Source: Peronospora farinosa
Taxonomy: Eukaryota > Oomycota > Peronosporomycetes > Peronosporales > Peronosporaceae
Length of the DNA: 64,000 nucleotides
Reading direction: 5' to 3'
Assembly (NCBI GenBank): GCA_947646735.1
Contig: CANTFK010000877.1
Span: forward strand, 248,001 to 312,000
Shown: positions 21,019 through 32,757 of the stretch, piece by piece
How positions within the stretch are numbered: the stretch's first letter is position 1
Layout: each line of letters starts with the position of its first letter
The notes under the pieces: generated by a model
What the model was told of the DNA's origin: nothing
Databases searched by the model: none
What the model saw: only the letters and a program-made list of their open reading frames with translations
Program-made: the position numbers and the translations under genes

Positions 21019-22355
21019 TGGCATCGAACAACACGGAGAAGAAGCTGGACATGTCATTGGACCAAATCGTACAGGAACGCAAGAATGACGTTATTGCAAC
21101 TGCCAATAGCAATGCAATGAGCACGTATGTGGAGGATGACGTGGCTCTGTAGGACGACAAGAGGGTGGAGACTGATGGGTGGATGCTGCGCTGTTGAGTA
21201 GGAAATTTACAGAAGAAGATCAAGATGTCGAGATGGAGCAGTCAACACCTTTGGGTTGCCGTGTATACGTGGGCAATTTGTCCTGGAGCACCAAGTGTCA
21301 AGATCTCCAGGATCATATGCAGACTGCAGGGCCTGTGGCACTTGCTACAGTCCTAGAATGGAACGGTCGCTCTAAGGTCTGTATTTCTATGGATATACTG
21401 CTTTTAGTTAATGAGAGAGTATTACAATTGAGAGACTATTTATTATTGATTGCAGGGATGTGGTGTCGTCACGTACGAGACGGAGGAAGCGGCACAAAAT
21501 GCTATTGCCACACTCAATGACACGGAATTGGGTGGACGCAAGATCTTTGTTCGGGAAGACCGAGAGTCACAGTCTTCGTCTGTTGCGAAGCCCAAGAGCG
21601 GCTTTCGGGTCTACGTTGGCAATTTGTCGTGGAACGTCAAGTGGCAGGATCTCAAGGACCATATGAAGAATGCAGGCACTGTCGTCCATGCTGATGGTGA
21701 GACTGCCATGATGCTGTAATGTGCTTTATAAACTTGGTAATTCGCTGATGGTTTATCTACTCCTTTGGCCAGTGTTGGAAGAGCCCAATGGTCGATCCAA
21801 GGGATGCGGGCTAGTGGAGTATGCCTCGCAAGAGGAAGCTGCAAAAGCCATTGCGGAGCTTAATGGTACCGAGCTGGAAGGCCGAGTCATTTTTGTCCGC
21901 GAGGACAGGGAACCCGAGGGTGGCAGCATTTCAAAGTTTGCTAAGCGTGCCGCGGCCCCGCGCGGAGTCGGCGAAGGCCGCCAGCTTTACGTTGGAAACG
22001 TACGTCATGTCAGTTTTTTGTGGCTTTCGGAGAATCTAATTGTTTGTATAACTGGTTTATGCAGCTTCCATGGGATACCACTTCGCAGCAGCTAAAAGAC
22101 CTGTTCCGGACCGTGGGTGAATTGGAGCGTGCCGACATTGCAGAGTACCCCGATGGTCGCTCTCGCGGCTTTGGTATCATTCGTTACACGAACGCTGCGG
22201 ATGCATCGCAAGCGATCGGTCAGTATTTCTTGTGATGTTGGTGATGGGCTTTTGTGCTAACGTGAAATGCTATTTATCACACTGTAGAGCGCCTGAACGG
22301 TTTGGAAGTAGAAAGCCGATTGATCGAGGTGCGTCTGGACAAGAGAGAGAACTAG
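21019..22355 (+). CDS. Three-RRM RNA-binding protein (Gbp2/Hrb1-like) with UAP56-binding motif
   Basis: RRM exons end or begin at ...21376, 21456-21696, 21773-21999, 22065-22218 and 22288-22355, all in frame. RRM1: [20 protein letters not shown] ... [12 protein letters not shown]2: [21 protein letters not shown] ... [12 protein letters not shown]3: [20 protein letters not shown] ... [12 protein letters not shown]1 and RNP2 motifs are recognisable in each. RRM pairs followed by VREDRE linkers resemble yeast Gbp2/Hrb1, which escort mRNA out of the nucleus. The ATG at 21019 opens [20 protein letters not shown]; LDMSLDxI is the UAP56-binding motif of export adaptors such as ALY. The join between this first exon and the RRM1 exon is unresolved: stops TAG (about 21150) and TGA (21176) intervene and no canonical splice restores frame. 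Confidence 0.85.
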
Positions 22356-22807
22356 ATTTTCGAAAGCACCAGAGTGAGCCTGCAAAGTTGTGCAACTTGG
22401 TGCAAGATGAGCTAACTACGCTCAAAGTGAGGTTATCTTCGAATAAAAACTCCAGGATCACAAGCCGATTGTGTTTTTGTCACTCTAATTGAACAGACAA
22501 CTTGAAGTGTTACCTTCACGTTGTAAGCTGGAGCTTCAGCTTGTTATTAAATGTAGCAATTATGAGAAATTATCAGCTCAGGCAGTATCACTATAGGCAA
22601 GTTTTTCTGTAAAGCGATGGTCATGATGTGGTGCACACGAGTTGAGGTGTTGCATGCTATAAATATCGCGTCGTTTCGCATTCGCGCGTGATGATTGGTC
22701 AAAAAATGCTAGATAACCAGACGATGTCATTCAATCGAGGGAAATGCTGTGCGTAAAACGACAATAACTCGACAATACTCAAAACGACACGACAAAATTA
22801 AGTGTCC

Positions 22808-24112
22808 ATGGTGCCTCTGTACAAACGTAGTATACGCAATGTATGGAAACCGTACCGTCGATTACGTTTAGGTGCAGTAATTGGAGGTATTACCGCTCTT
22901 ATGCTGTTGTTTTTGCTGTTCTATCGCTTATCTCCAGAGGTTCCAGCACCTTCTTTAGTGACTCTTCCCCAGCCTTTAGACGTTGTCCGGACGAAGCCCT
23001 TAATTGACGTTCCAACGTCGATAGAATCAGATGGAGATGGAGATATGGAGAAAGAGACAGAAGAAGCAATGGAATCTACAGACTCGATACCTTCATCGGA
23101 GTTTACGACGCAAGTATCGCTAGTGTTACGTTTCCTGCTGCCTTTGGTTGCTGGCTTCTGCTTTGGCTTTTTGGGTTCCGTGCCTATTGCTGGACCTACG
23201 TCCGCTATGGTGTTAAAGCTTGGCATTCAAGGAAAATATACAGCGGGACTGACTATTGCAATTGGTGGAGCAATATCAGAAGCGGTAAGAAACGACAAGA
23301 CTTTACTAGAAAACGTCTTGTAGCTCGCAAATGTACTTTGTTGTTGCTAATGTTTTTTTATGTTTGTAGACGTATGCAGGTTTTGCATTTTGGGGCTTTG
23401 GCAGTTTCTTGGCTGGAGCCAAGTTTTTACTGCCACTGTCCAAGTATGTGGCTTTGGATTTTGAATATGGTTTCAACTAAGACATACTAACGTCTTGTGA
23501 TGATACTGACAGAGTGCTTGGAGCAATTATGTTCACGCTAATTGGCTTTGTGTTCTTAAAGGCAGACATGAAACCGTCACTCGATCCGGACCTTGAAGCT
23601 TCAGTGCAAGGACCACAGGGCGAAGTTTGCAAGAATATCCTTATGGGACTTACCATGTCCGGAATCAACCCGGCGTTGCTTGCGTCCTATACTGGTGCTA
23701 TTGCATCAGGTTAGAGCAGTTTCGCTGCAGTCAAGTATCGTGCTCAAGCTAACGTATATCTTTTGTAATTCTTGCGTGATTGTGGGTTGAAGTGTACGGC
23801 ACCGGCATGCTCGAGTTTACGCTATTCTTGGCTGTCGTGTTTGCGGTTGGTGTTTGCTGCGGCGTTTCAACGTGGTTTTACTTGCTGCTTTCGCTCTTGA
23901 AAAAGTACAAGCAGGTTGGTGAACTGTGTTGGTGATGAAAAGTTGTCCCGCAAAGGTGCTAACAAACGTGTGTTGTATCCGCACAGCGCCTGAAAAACCA
24001 CACTATTGATTTAATAATGCGTGGGCTGGGCTGCTTCCTGCTTGCACTAGGCATTTTGTGTGCAAAGTCATCATTTGACTATTTTTTGTCAGCATCACCA
24101 GAGACTAAGTAA
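22808..24112 (+). CDS. LysE-like multi-pass membrane protein
   Basis: Five exons: 22808-23284, 23370-23443, 23513-23709, 23793-23914, 23987-24112; 331 aa. Frame is kept at all joins, and intron 2 has a classic CATACTAAC branch site. Residues about 22-42 form an N-terminal transmembrane helix, followed by an acidic Ser/Glu-rich loop (about 55-100). About six hydrophobic segments follow. The segment GFLGSVPIAGPTSAMVLKLG and GLTIAIGGAISEATYAGFAF resemble the LysE/RhtB exporter fold (GxxPGP-like start, long small-residue helix). Bacterial LysE proteins export amino acids; a transport role is plausible but the substrate is unknown. The final codons AAGTAAGTAG could also be read as a splice donor, so a further exon is possible. 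Confidence 0.8.
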
Positions 24113-24485
24113 GTAGATGATCTTTCTATTCCATGGAGCAAAAGCGCTGATAGACAACAGATTGATGCAAGAAAAAAGTAATACAGTAATCAAGCAGCAG
24201 CGTTGTTGAAACTTCTTCCAAGCTCTTTTGTATTCCCAGGTCTAGTAGCACAAACACGTGTTGACTAGTTGACCGATACCTTTAAAAGGACGTGATTCAA
24301 GCAGTACACGATGGTAGAAACAAATGACAAGGTATTCATTCAAACTCCCTCCCTCGATGTGCGGAATATATCTGTGTCTATGTAAAACAACCTCGCCATT
24401 TCTTCCTGGGAGTGTTGGTCTTGAGCTATCAACTTTTACTCAAGTCGATCCACCATGAGCAACTGCTTTGAGAGCAAGCCACTGT
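24113..24485. other. Intergenic between two convergent genes
   Basis: 373 bp holding the 3' UTRs of the LysE-like gene and the ADP/ATP carrier. No open frame or repeat of note. Confidence 0.4.
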
Positions 24486-25415
24486 CTAGATAAGTTTCTT
24501 GAACTCATCGTACAGCACCAATACAATGGCACCACCCGTACCACGGAGAATGTTAGAACCAGCACCCTTGAAAAAAGCACCCGATCCCTCGTTCTTGAGA
24601 ATCTTCTTCGCACAGTCAACCGTGGACGTGTACAGAATGTCCTTGCGACCAGCCTGCATCATCATACGACGACGAATCGTGTCGAAAGGGTACGAGATCA
24701 TACCAGCCATGGACGTGACCGTCTGGGCGACCATCCACTTTTGCCACACAGGGGCATTCTTGGGGTCATTCAGAGCAATGTCACGAAGAGTGTCGTATCC
24801 ACCAAAGAAGGCAGCACGGTACACGATGATACCACCAACGGACACGCCAAAGCCCTGGTACAAACCCGAGAGACCGTCCGATTTGTAAATCGTCGATAGA
24901 CAGTTGGCCAGACCAGTGTATTGACGGGATTTGCCCTTACCAACATCAGCTCCAAGACGAGTACGAGCAAAGTCAAGAGGGTACACAAAGAGCAATGAAG
25001 TGGCACCAGCAGCACCACCCGAAGCCAAGTTACCCATAAAGAAACGCCAGAATTGTTCCTTCGTCACACCATCCATGAAAAGCTTTTTAAACTTGTCCTT
25101 AAAGGCAAAATTTAGCGCTTGGGTGGGGAAGTAACGAATGACATTGGCCAAATTACCACGCCACAAAGAGCTTACACCCTGATCCTTGGACACACGGACA
25201 AAACAGTCAACGATACCCTTGTATTGGTCCTCAGCCTTGATCTGAGTCGATGCGGCCTGCACTTGAAGCAAAAGCTTCACACGTTCAATAGGAGCTACGA
25301 CAGTCTTGGAGATACCACCAGCGACACCACCAGCCGCCAAATCCAACAAGAATGACACGGCACCACTTTTCTTTTCCGATGTGGCAACGGGTTTGTAAGC
25401 AGATAAAGCACTCAT
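24486..25415 (-). CDS. AAC: Mitochondrial ADP/ATP carrier
   Basis: Exchanges ADP for ATP across the mitochondrial inner membrane. It is 309 aa, single exon; the ATG at 25415 opens [16 protein letters not shown]. Three mitochondrial-carrier repeats are visible with PxD/ExxK/R signatures: [25 protein letters not shown] and [14 protein letters not shown]. The RRRMMM hexapeptide is specific to ADP/ATP carriers. There is no cleavable presequence, as usual. The coding sequence lacks introns and is more codon-biased (C-ending codons) than its neighbours, as expected for a highly expressed gene. Confidence 0.97.
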   Translation of the reverse strand: MSALSAYKPVATSEKKSGAVSFLLDLAAGGVAGGISKTVVAPIERVKLLLQVQAASTQIKAEDQYKGIVDCFVRVSKDQGVSSLWRGNLANVIRYFPTQALNFAFKDKFKKLFMDGVTKEQFWRFFMGNLASGGAAGATSLLFVYPLDFARTRLGADVGKGKSRQYTGLANCLSTIYKSDGLSGLYQGFGVSVGGIIVYRAAFFGGYDTLRDIALNDPKNAPVWQKWMVAQTVTSMAGMISYPFDTIRRRMMMQAGRKDILYTSTVDCAKKILKNEGSGAFFKGAGSNILRGTGGAIVLVLYDEFKKLI

Positions 25416-26919
25416 CTTGACTGTACGAGGAAGAGGGATCTAGAAAAAAAGGACTAAGCGACACGGAGAAAAATCCTAAATGATCGAAGGGGGCGTCCTC
25501 TGAGGTACGTGGCTCGCTGGCTTCTCCGCCACACACTGACCGGATACGTCAAGTCCACCAATCACAGCGTTTACATGGCATCTTCGCGTGTAATGATTGG
25601 ATAAAAGAGATTGAGTACGAACGAGTGGCTGCCTCGCTTCCGAATACAGGTACGTATACTAAGAGGAATATCAGTAGTAACAGGTAATATTGACTTTGGC
25701 AGTATAAAAGGTCTAATAAGATATAAAAGTGTAGGGTAGAGGCAGCCACGTTTCTGATAATTTTGGCATATAAAAACACCATATTAATATCATTTAATCA
25801 GAACGACGCAAGATGAACGTAACACTATCAATAGGAGCCCTCATACATACGACGTTGTTCATGCCAACATGGAATGAGCTTACAATATAGCAACGGTCAT
25901 AGGTGTGCGCTACACAATAACTACAGTCTTGACTGATTCCTGAGTAAGGTCCAAAATCGTGTTGTCCGCTTGTGCTCTACCGTGTAAAGAGGGTACGATC
26001 GCATATTGCAGGTAGATTACCAACTTATACAGGAAAACCCTCGATATTTAATTTTTAACATTTTGACTTACCACTGACTGACGTGTTCATGATGACGTGC
26101 TTGGGGCTTTACATTAAGTTCGTAATCATCCTGGTCACGCACGACTTTGGTCGTCTAAGTGAGCAACTTCATGTCCGCCAAGATAATGGCTGACACTATG
26201 GTAAGAATGAGCGTGTATGTCAGCGCCAGCTAGCATTGAGAAAGAACTCCTGCATTAAGAATGTCGCAAGTTTGACCAGCTCCGGAGAGATGCAATCGGC
26301 TACGCTGCATTCAAGCAGTGTGACGCCTACGCAAAACATGAATCGCTGCAAGACCTAAGAGGGTGACTGGTGTAAGAAAAGAATGTCAACAGTGGGAAAG
26401 CTACGAGCTGCCAGCTCGCGCGTTGCTTTCGCACTTACATCGTTTCATGGATGGCGTGAGTGGAATGAGTTTGCTTTTGCTCGAATCGCTGGATCTAGCG
26501 CGTCAAAAGGACTCTTGTACGAAACAGCTAACAGAGTCAACAGCGACGCAGTTCCAGAAAGTGCTAACAAGTGGTGTGTTAAAGGCGAACGTACCGCGTA
26601 GATTCCTCCATCGAAGCACAGTGCTGCAACGAAGTTTGGCATCAAGTTGTCGCTGTGATAAGCATGTCGATTATGCTTGTTCTTGACCATTCATTCGATC
26701 GTCTAAATCCTGCTATTCACCATGACGCCGTTACGCTACATTTCAAATAACGTATTTCAGTACAAACCAATAAACAATAGACGTAGAAGATAGCGAGCGA
26801 CTTGCTCATTTGTAAGGTGTAGTACATAATGTATCCATACAGGAAATATGCTGTAGCCATTTCTATTTGGGGTAGAAACGTCATGTAAATCATCATAATC
26901 ACATTAAAATCCAAAAATA
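25416..26919. other. Gene-poor 1.5 kb with coding-like remnants
   Basis: No intact gene. Around 26245-26600 (plus strand) a decayed reading is visible: ECRKFDQLRRDAIGYAAFKQ, CDAYAKHESLQDLRG, then after a one-base slip DWCKKRMSTVGKLRAASSRV and FHGWREWNEFAFARIAGSSA to a stop near 26601. The spaced Cys residues are suggestive, but no family is recognised. The rest is AT-rich spacer, including the ADP/ATP carrier promoter just upstream of 25415. Confidence 0.3.
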
Positions 26920-27437
26920 ATGCTACATTCGCTGTATATCATTAACAAGGCCGGGGGGCTCATCTATCACCAGGACTTGAGCCCTGCAGCGCCCAAGCTG
27001 AGCTCAAATGACCACTTACGTCTAGGCTCTACCTTTCATAGTATGCACGCCATTGCAGCATTAGCAGCACCTACTCATTCCGGTGGAATCGACAGTCTCG
27101 AGACCGGCACTTTTCGTCTCCAATGTCTTCAGACGCCTACGGGTATTAAATTCTTTATCACAGCAGCATTGGGGACGCCTGATCTTGATGTGGCATTGCA
27201 GACTGTATACGAACTATACGTGGACTACGTACTAAAGGTATCGAGCTGTATACCCAATTGTGATAAAGACATCTTTGTTAACAACGTGTTGATTGTGCAC
27301 AGAATCCATTCTATGAGCTGGAGATGCCAATCCGCTGCAGCCTCTTTAATACTGGACTCAAGAGGTTTGTGGACAAGTTTAATCTGGACAATGGAAGACG
27401 TCGCCCACAGGACAGCAGCGGCACCGAATTCTACTGA
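26920..27437 (+). CDS. TRAPPC4: TRAPP complex subunit 4 (Trs23)
   Basis: Core sybindin/longin-fold subunit of TRAPP, the Ypt1/Rab1 exchange factor and ER-Golgi tether. Exon 1 is 26920-27237 and exon 2 is 27303-27437; the 65-bp intron starts GTATCG and ends CACAG. The protein is 150 aa, near the usual length. Landmarks are MLHSLYIINKAGGLIYHQD, LGSTFHSMHAIAA, LETGTFRLQCLQTPTGIKFF, VYELYVDYVLK and, after the join, NPFYELEMPIRCSLFN. All are typical of TRAPPC4. The start is the first ATG and fits the family N-terminus. Confidence 0.93.
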
Positions 27438-28048
27438 CGCAGCGTAACAAGGACGGCAATAGAATTCTACTGCATCAGGTTTTGTCAAGGTCATTGGAGA
27501 AGACTTCTATACGGAACTGCCGCTCTTTGATGTCTCTGTATGGCTTTTGGAAGATCTGAATAGTCATTTTGTATTTGTACTGGAGACACGTAATGGTCGG
27601 CACGTTTGTCGCCAAGCTACGGTTTAACGAAAGAAGTATCTTCACGTGATCTCAAGAGTTACAAACCAAATCGATCGATACTTGTACGAGCTCTTGCATA
27701 TCGCTGGAACATCCTATGCCGTGTCTCAAGACCCGTTCATGAATTATGGCCATTAATCTGCGCTCACAAGGTCAAGATCTGTTGTTGACAAGGTTAGCGC
27801 CTAGATTAGTCACGCGTGCACTATGAATCTGTGCGTAAAAGTTGACGCTAGAGATATTGGCACAGATACTGCAATGCGCGCTCACCGCCGCTCGCAGATA
27901 GCACACCAAGTTGATGTAGAGCTCATGCCATGCAGTCATCCATCATTGCCTCGATACGTCATGTTGAGTTGATTATAGCTGGGCTTCATGCAAATGAATG
28001 CGGTAGAACGCAATTGGTCCGAGTGAGATATTTCTTGTAAATGTAGCC
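27438..28048 (+). pseudogene. Possible decayed coding sequence downstream of TRAPPC4
   Basis: After the TRAPPC4 stop a plus-strand reading (27468-27629) gives FVKVIGEDFYTELPLFDVSV and WLLEDLNSHFVFVLETRNGR, then a stop. The same frame goes on with RKKYLHVISRVTNQIDRYLY, ELLHIAGTSYAVSQDPFMNY and stops near 27758. Composition looks coding, but there is no start codon and a stop splits it. No family recognised. From 27760 to 28048 I see nothing. Confidence 0.3.
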
Positions 28049-30125
28049 ATGTTGCTACAGAAACCTCTACAATTTAATATAGAAATTAAATCGTTCGAAC
28101 GCATTTTCTTCGTAATGCACGAAGAACCTCCGGGGTCTTCGTGTGGACGTTGGCTCGCACGTCGTAGCATGTCTCAGTTGGACAATGGAGACAGTCGCGG
28201 CAGAGACAGTTCATCGTTGTCATCAGTGTCACTTCTGCCTGCAAGCACGACAGACGCGCGTGTCGTCGCCATCTCCTGCATGAGCGACGACAACGAGCAC
28301 GAGCACGAAGAGGTCACGGATGCCGACGACGCTTCACAGAATGTGTATAAATTTGATGTGACGCAGTATAAAGACGGCACATTCCGTTTTGTACCGGCCT
28401 GTGCCCGTGACCTTATCAAATACACGGGACGATTGCTATATCATGGCGCACAATGCAAACGTAAAACTAAGATCAATACCGTGCAATTTGACTGGCCAGC
28501 TGTGACGTTTCAGATCACTGTTCAAGGTACCAGTTGTGTCGCAATTCGATTGAAAGGAGATGGTGCGTTTTAATGAGTACTTGGGAAATTATTGACAGCG
28601 TCGGATTGATGGGCATGGGGTTCGAAAAATGCCACGCACTGAACTTAATGAGAGGGGCGGGCGATCCGACGTCTGTCTGACAAGATCCGGCTGTTTTGGT
28701 GGATACTTCTTGCTAATGAGATATTGAATTGATGGACAGGTAACTACTTTAACGTGTTTGTAAATGATGAGCTTTGCTGCATCCTCCGTGCGTCACTGAA
28801 TGCGACGTGCTGCGATGGTGAGTCGACGGGTTTAATGCAATTTTGTATGACTTCATTTGCTGACGGGGTCATTTTGGTCATTTGCAGTGGCAACTGATCT
28901 GGACACGAGTCTTAAGTACACGATCCGAATTTGTAAGCGCACTGAGCCACAGATGCGAGGTGCGATGTCTACATTCAAGGTGCGGTCTAGTTCGGAATTT
29001 GTATCTAGTGTTATCGGTGGGTAACTTTCTTACAAGCGGTCATGATGGTACTTTTGACAGGTTTGCACATTCTATGGGTTTATTGTCGAGGAAAAAGCTG
29101 AGGTCTTTTCGGTGGATCAATCTGAGCCGCAATTTATACGTAAAATGGAGTTTATTGGCGACTCGGATACTTGTGGTTTTGGCAACGAGGGCAAAGCCAG
29201 CAGCGCCAAAAACTTATTCGGAATGAAGGGGCGTATGGAGAACGTCTACAACGGCTATGCGTGTGTGACGGCGCGTATGTTTGATGCTGAAGAACATGTG
29301 CTGGCGTGGAGCGGGCAAGTTGTTTTTGCTGTTTGTTGTTGAAAGACGCTCTTTGTAGTTGACGTGCTGTGTTTGGCCTTGTGAAGTAAGGGTGTCCACA
29401 GCAACTCTGCAGATTGGGGTCCTAACATGCCGGTCTTGTGGAAGAACACGCTAGCATCTCGACCAGGTGATTGGGATATGTCCAGCTGGATACCTGATGT
29501 CGTGGTGATCAACCTCGGCATCAACGACTTATCACCACCCGCATCAGCGGAGACAGACATTATCACGGGTTATGCGGCTTTTTTGCTCGAAGTGCGCTCC
29601 TGTAAGTGTTTTCATCTCGTAATGTATTCGTGGACATTGATTGATTTCTCAATGCTGTCATGTAGACCGTCCAGACGCACACATTTTCTGTGTGGTATAT
29701 GACGACGGCTGCATTAGCTCGGAAGACTTGGAAACGAACCGCAAATTTGTGTCATTACAGCTGCAAGAGATTATTAAAGTCGCAATCTCCAAGGTCAGCA
29801 AGCATGACGACAAGATGCACTACACCTTTATCAAGGTATATATGCGCGATTGATCATCCGAGTGTTCTTATATCTATCTAAGGTGTGGCTAACGGTGTCA
29901 AAACACAAACAGGTAGATGAAGGTCTCGAGAAAGAAGATTATGCGTCTATGATGCACTACGCTGTCAGTGGCCATATTAAGATCGCCAAAGTGCTTGCAG
30001 AAGAGATTGCACTACGCACAGGGTGGAACGTGGAGCACGAGCCCAAGACGATGCCGTATCCACAGGCTAAAGACAAGATATTGACGCCTCGAGACCATTC
30101 CAAGACATCTTGCAACGTTTCGTAG
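28049..30125 (+). CDS. SGNH-fold esterase, carbohydrate esterase family 2-like
   Basis: Seven exons: 28049-28562, 28740-28817, 28888-28979, 29061-29318, 29391-29601, 29666-29835 and 29913-30125. The N-terminal half (about 85-250) is a beta-rich region before the hydrolase, as in CE2 deacetylases, with LIKYTGRLLYHG and VQFDWPAVTFQI. The SGNH blocks follow: Ser in FIGDSDTCGFGNEG, Gly/Asn in VVINLGINDLSPP, and a C-terminal His in HYAVSGHIKIAKVLAEEI. CE2 enzymes remove acetyl groups from polysaccharides; this role is inferred. The exon 4 end is uncertain: either a GTTGTT donor at 29319 or a nearby GC donor. The start could also be the ATG at 28112 (MHEEPPGSS). No clear signal peptide is seen, odd for a wall-acting enzyme. 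Confidence 0.82.
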
Positions 30126-30249
30126 CCATTTGGTCACTCCATGTCGAAGTGGCGTAGAAAAAAGGCAAGACCTATTTATTGTCCATCTGGTATATTTTGT
30201 GTCATCCTTTTTTGGTGCATTTTGAAGAGTGACCATCACTCTTTCACTC

Positions 30250-32567
30250 ATGTTGGCTGCCGATAAGTTGCGTGAGTTACGTACGCTTATGAATCGTACG
30301 AACGTGCGTCTGTTACCTCTGCGTCATCTATTGGGCAAGACAGATAAGGGGGACGTGATAGCGATTACAGGGCGACCGTTGCAGGCTTTTTTAGTGGATA
30401 CAGCCGATGCCCATCAAAGTGAATACGTAGGGGACGCTCATAAGCGACGTGAGTTTCTTACAGGCTTCACGGGATCAAATGGGACAGCGTTAGTGACGGT
30501 AGACAAGGCGTTGATGTGGACCGATGGTCGCTATTTTCTACAAGCAGAGCAGGAACTCAGTGAGGACTGGACGCTCATGAAGTCCGAGGAGCCCAATGTG
30601 GCTACAATTGAGGTGGGGACTATAATGCGTCTCTTTTTTGTGTTACGAGACCTTTTTATAGTCTCAGATAGTATTTGCTGATCTCATATGGTATACTGTA
30701 CTTTTTCTGACACAGAAATGGGTACAAACAAATTTCCCGAGTAACAGCTGTCTGGCTATTGACCCATATTTGACATCCGTGGCTACAGCTCGGTATGTAT
30801 CCATAATCCATCATCACGACTTGTTTGTTCGTCATATGGCTCACTATTTTATATTTTATTGTGTAGGAATATTGCCAAAGCTCTGAAGGAGACAACAATT
30901 GAACTCGTGGCTCTGCATGAGACTGATAATTTGGTGGATCTTGTCTGGAAGGACCGTCCAGTTGTATCGCCCTCGCACGTGACTTTTCTATCGGAAAAAT
31001 ACACTGGTTGTTCTGTTGTAAACAAGCTCAAGAATCTTCGCGAGATGGTCGAGAAAAAAGAGGCGGATGCTATCGTGCTCACTGCGCTTGCCGACATTGC
31101 GTGGCTGTTCAATATTCGTGGCAACGACGTTAAGTTCAACCCCGTTGTGTGAGTAAAGACTGATTTCTTCACATGTTGTTCTACTGAACACGTATCTAAT
31201 GTGGTTATTGTTGACTATTGTGGACGTTAGCACGTCGTATGCTGTCGTGACTCGTGACTCGGCAACTTTGTTTTTGGATGCGGCAAACCAGGATGAGGTG
31301 ACTCAGTACTTGGGATCAGCTGGGGTCGTTTGCAAGCCGTACTCAAGTACGTTGAAAGATGTCTCGGCTTTCACTTTAGCTAACAAGGACACGAAAATTC
31401 TCGTGGACCCCGCACAATGCAACGTTGCTGTTTTCCTTGCCATACCGGCTGCAAACCGCAAGGAAGACACCTCGGTAGTCATGGCCCAAAAAGCGATCAA
31501 GAACACTGTTGAAATTGAAGGTATGCGTCAGGCGCACCTTCGTGACGGTGCTGCACTTGTTAAGTTCTTTAGTTGGCTTGAAAAGGAGATGGATGCTGGT
31601 CACGAGGACCAGTGGGACGAAGTGCTGGTCGCAGACAAGCAGGAACAGTTTCGCCAGCAAATGAAAGACTACGTGTCACTGAGCTTTGAAACCATTTCGG
31701 CGACCGGGGCGAATGGAGCCATCATCCACTACTCGCCGAAGCGTGACAATTGTGCCAAAATGTCGACGTCTGCTATGTATTTGAACGACTCTGGTGCTCA
31801 GTACCTGGACGGCACGACCGATGTCACTCGAACGCTTCACTTTGGACAGCCTACTACCTATGAAAGGGCGTGCTTTACCCACGTTCTAAAGGCGTATATT
31901 GCTCTTGCGAGTACCGTCTTCCCTGACAAGATCGACGGCGTCAAACTTGATGCCATTACGCGTGCGCCTTTGTGGAAGGCTGGTCTGGACTACCGCCATG
32001 GAACTGGCCACGGTGTTGGCGCGTTCCTTGACGTACACGAAAAGGGAGTGGTAAGTAAAAAGCGTCGTTTAAACATGTCCACTATTGCTACTGTAATTGC
32101 TGACAATTATTTACAGTTGATGTCGTTCCGCTTGAACCCGAACGGCTTAAAGATTCAAGATGGTATGACCCTTAGTAATGAGCCTGGCTACTATGAAGAC
32201 GGTAACTTTGGTATTCGTATTGAGAGCGTCATGGTTGTCAAGAAGGTAAGCCCCGCACACATGCATTTCTTTGCCGTGTTCATTTGGTAGCACAAAGCTC
32301 TGACTATTGCTAACTTTAACTACGTGCATGCATTAGGCTCCTCACATCACGAGCCCCCTCAATCGTGTGTTCTGCGAGTTCGAGACTCTCACTATCGTCC
32401 CTATTCAACAGAAGCTCATTAACGTGAGTCTGCTTACGCCCGAGGAAATCAAGTGGTTGAATGCGTACCACAAGGAAGTACATGACAAGCTCCAGCCGTT
32501 ACTAAAGGATGACTCCGAAGCCTACGCATACCTCGCGCGAGAAACGAAGCCTCTACCGTTGCCTTAG
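30250..32567 (+). CDS. Xaa-Pro aminopeptidase P (M24B family)
   Basis: Removes N-terminal residues preceding proline. Six exons: 30250-30612, 30716-30792, 30867-31148, 31231-32050, 32117-32245 and 32337-32567. All phases agree, giving 633 aa, close to human XPNPEP1 (623). The first creatinase-like domain has FLTGFTGSNGTALVT and ALMWTDGRYFLQAEQEL. The catalytic pita-bread domain has the metal ligands: two Asp in YLDGTTDVTRT, His in YRHGTGHGVG, Glu in SNEPGYYEDGNFG and Glu in FCEFETLTIVP. There is no transmembrane segment or signal peptide, so a cytosolic form is likely. Its stop is 190 bp from that of the convergent coiled-coil gene. Confidence 0.96.
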
Positions 32568-32757
32568 GTTACTGCGAGCTTTTTTATCGTAAGTGATTGC
32601 ATCGATCATTGTCGTGGAAAGATGCCTCGTGTATGAGCTTCGTGAACCTCATGTGATGAGGTTCACGAAGCAGGTTCAACTGGAAGAAGGACGTTAATCA
32701 ATTCACTTTGCAGTTACCATCGTGAAATGTAAGTTCTTCTTGTTTTCAGAGCAACTG

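Noticed and set aside
23478..24112. Separate small genes for each exon of the LysE-like protein
   Set aside because: Splice sites with matching phases join them into one membrane protein.
24468..24899. 143-codon frame opposite the ADP/ATP carrier
   Set aside because: Antisense shadow of a strongly codon-biased gene.
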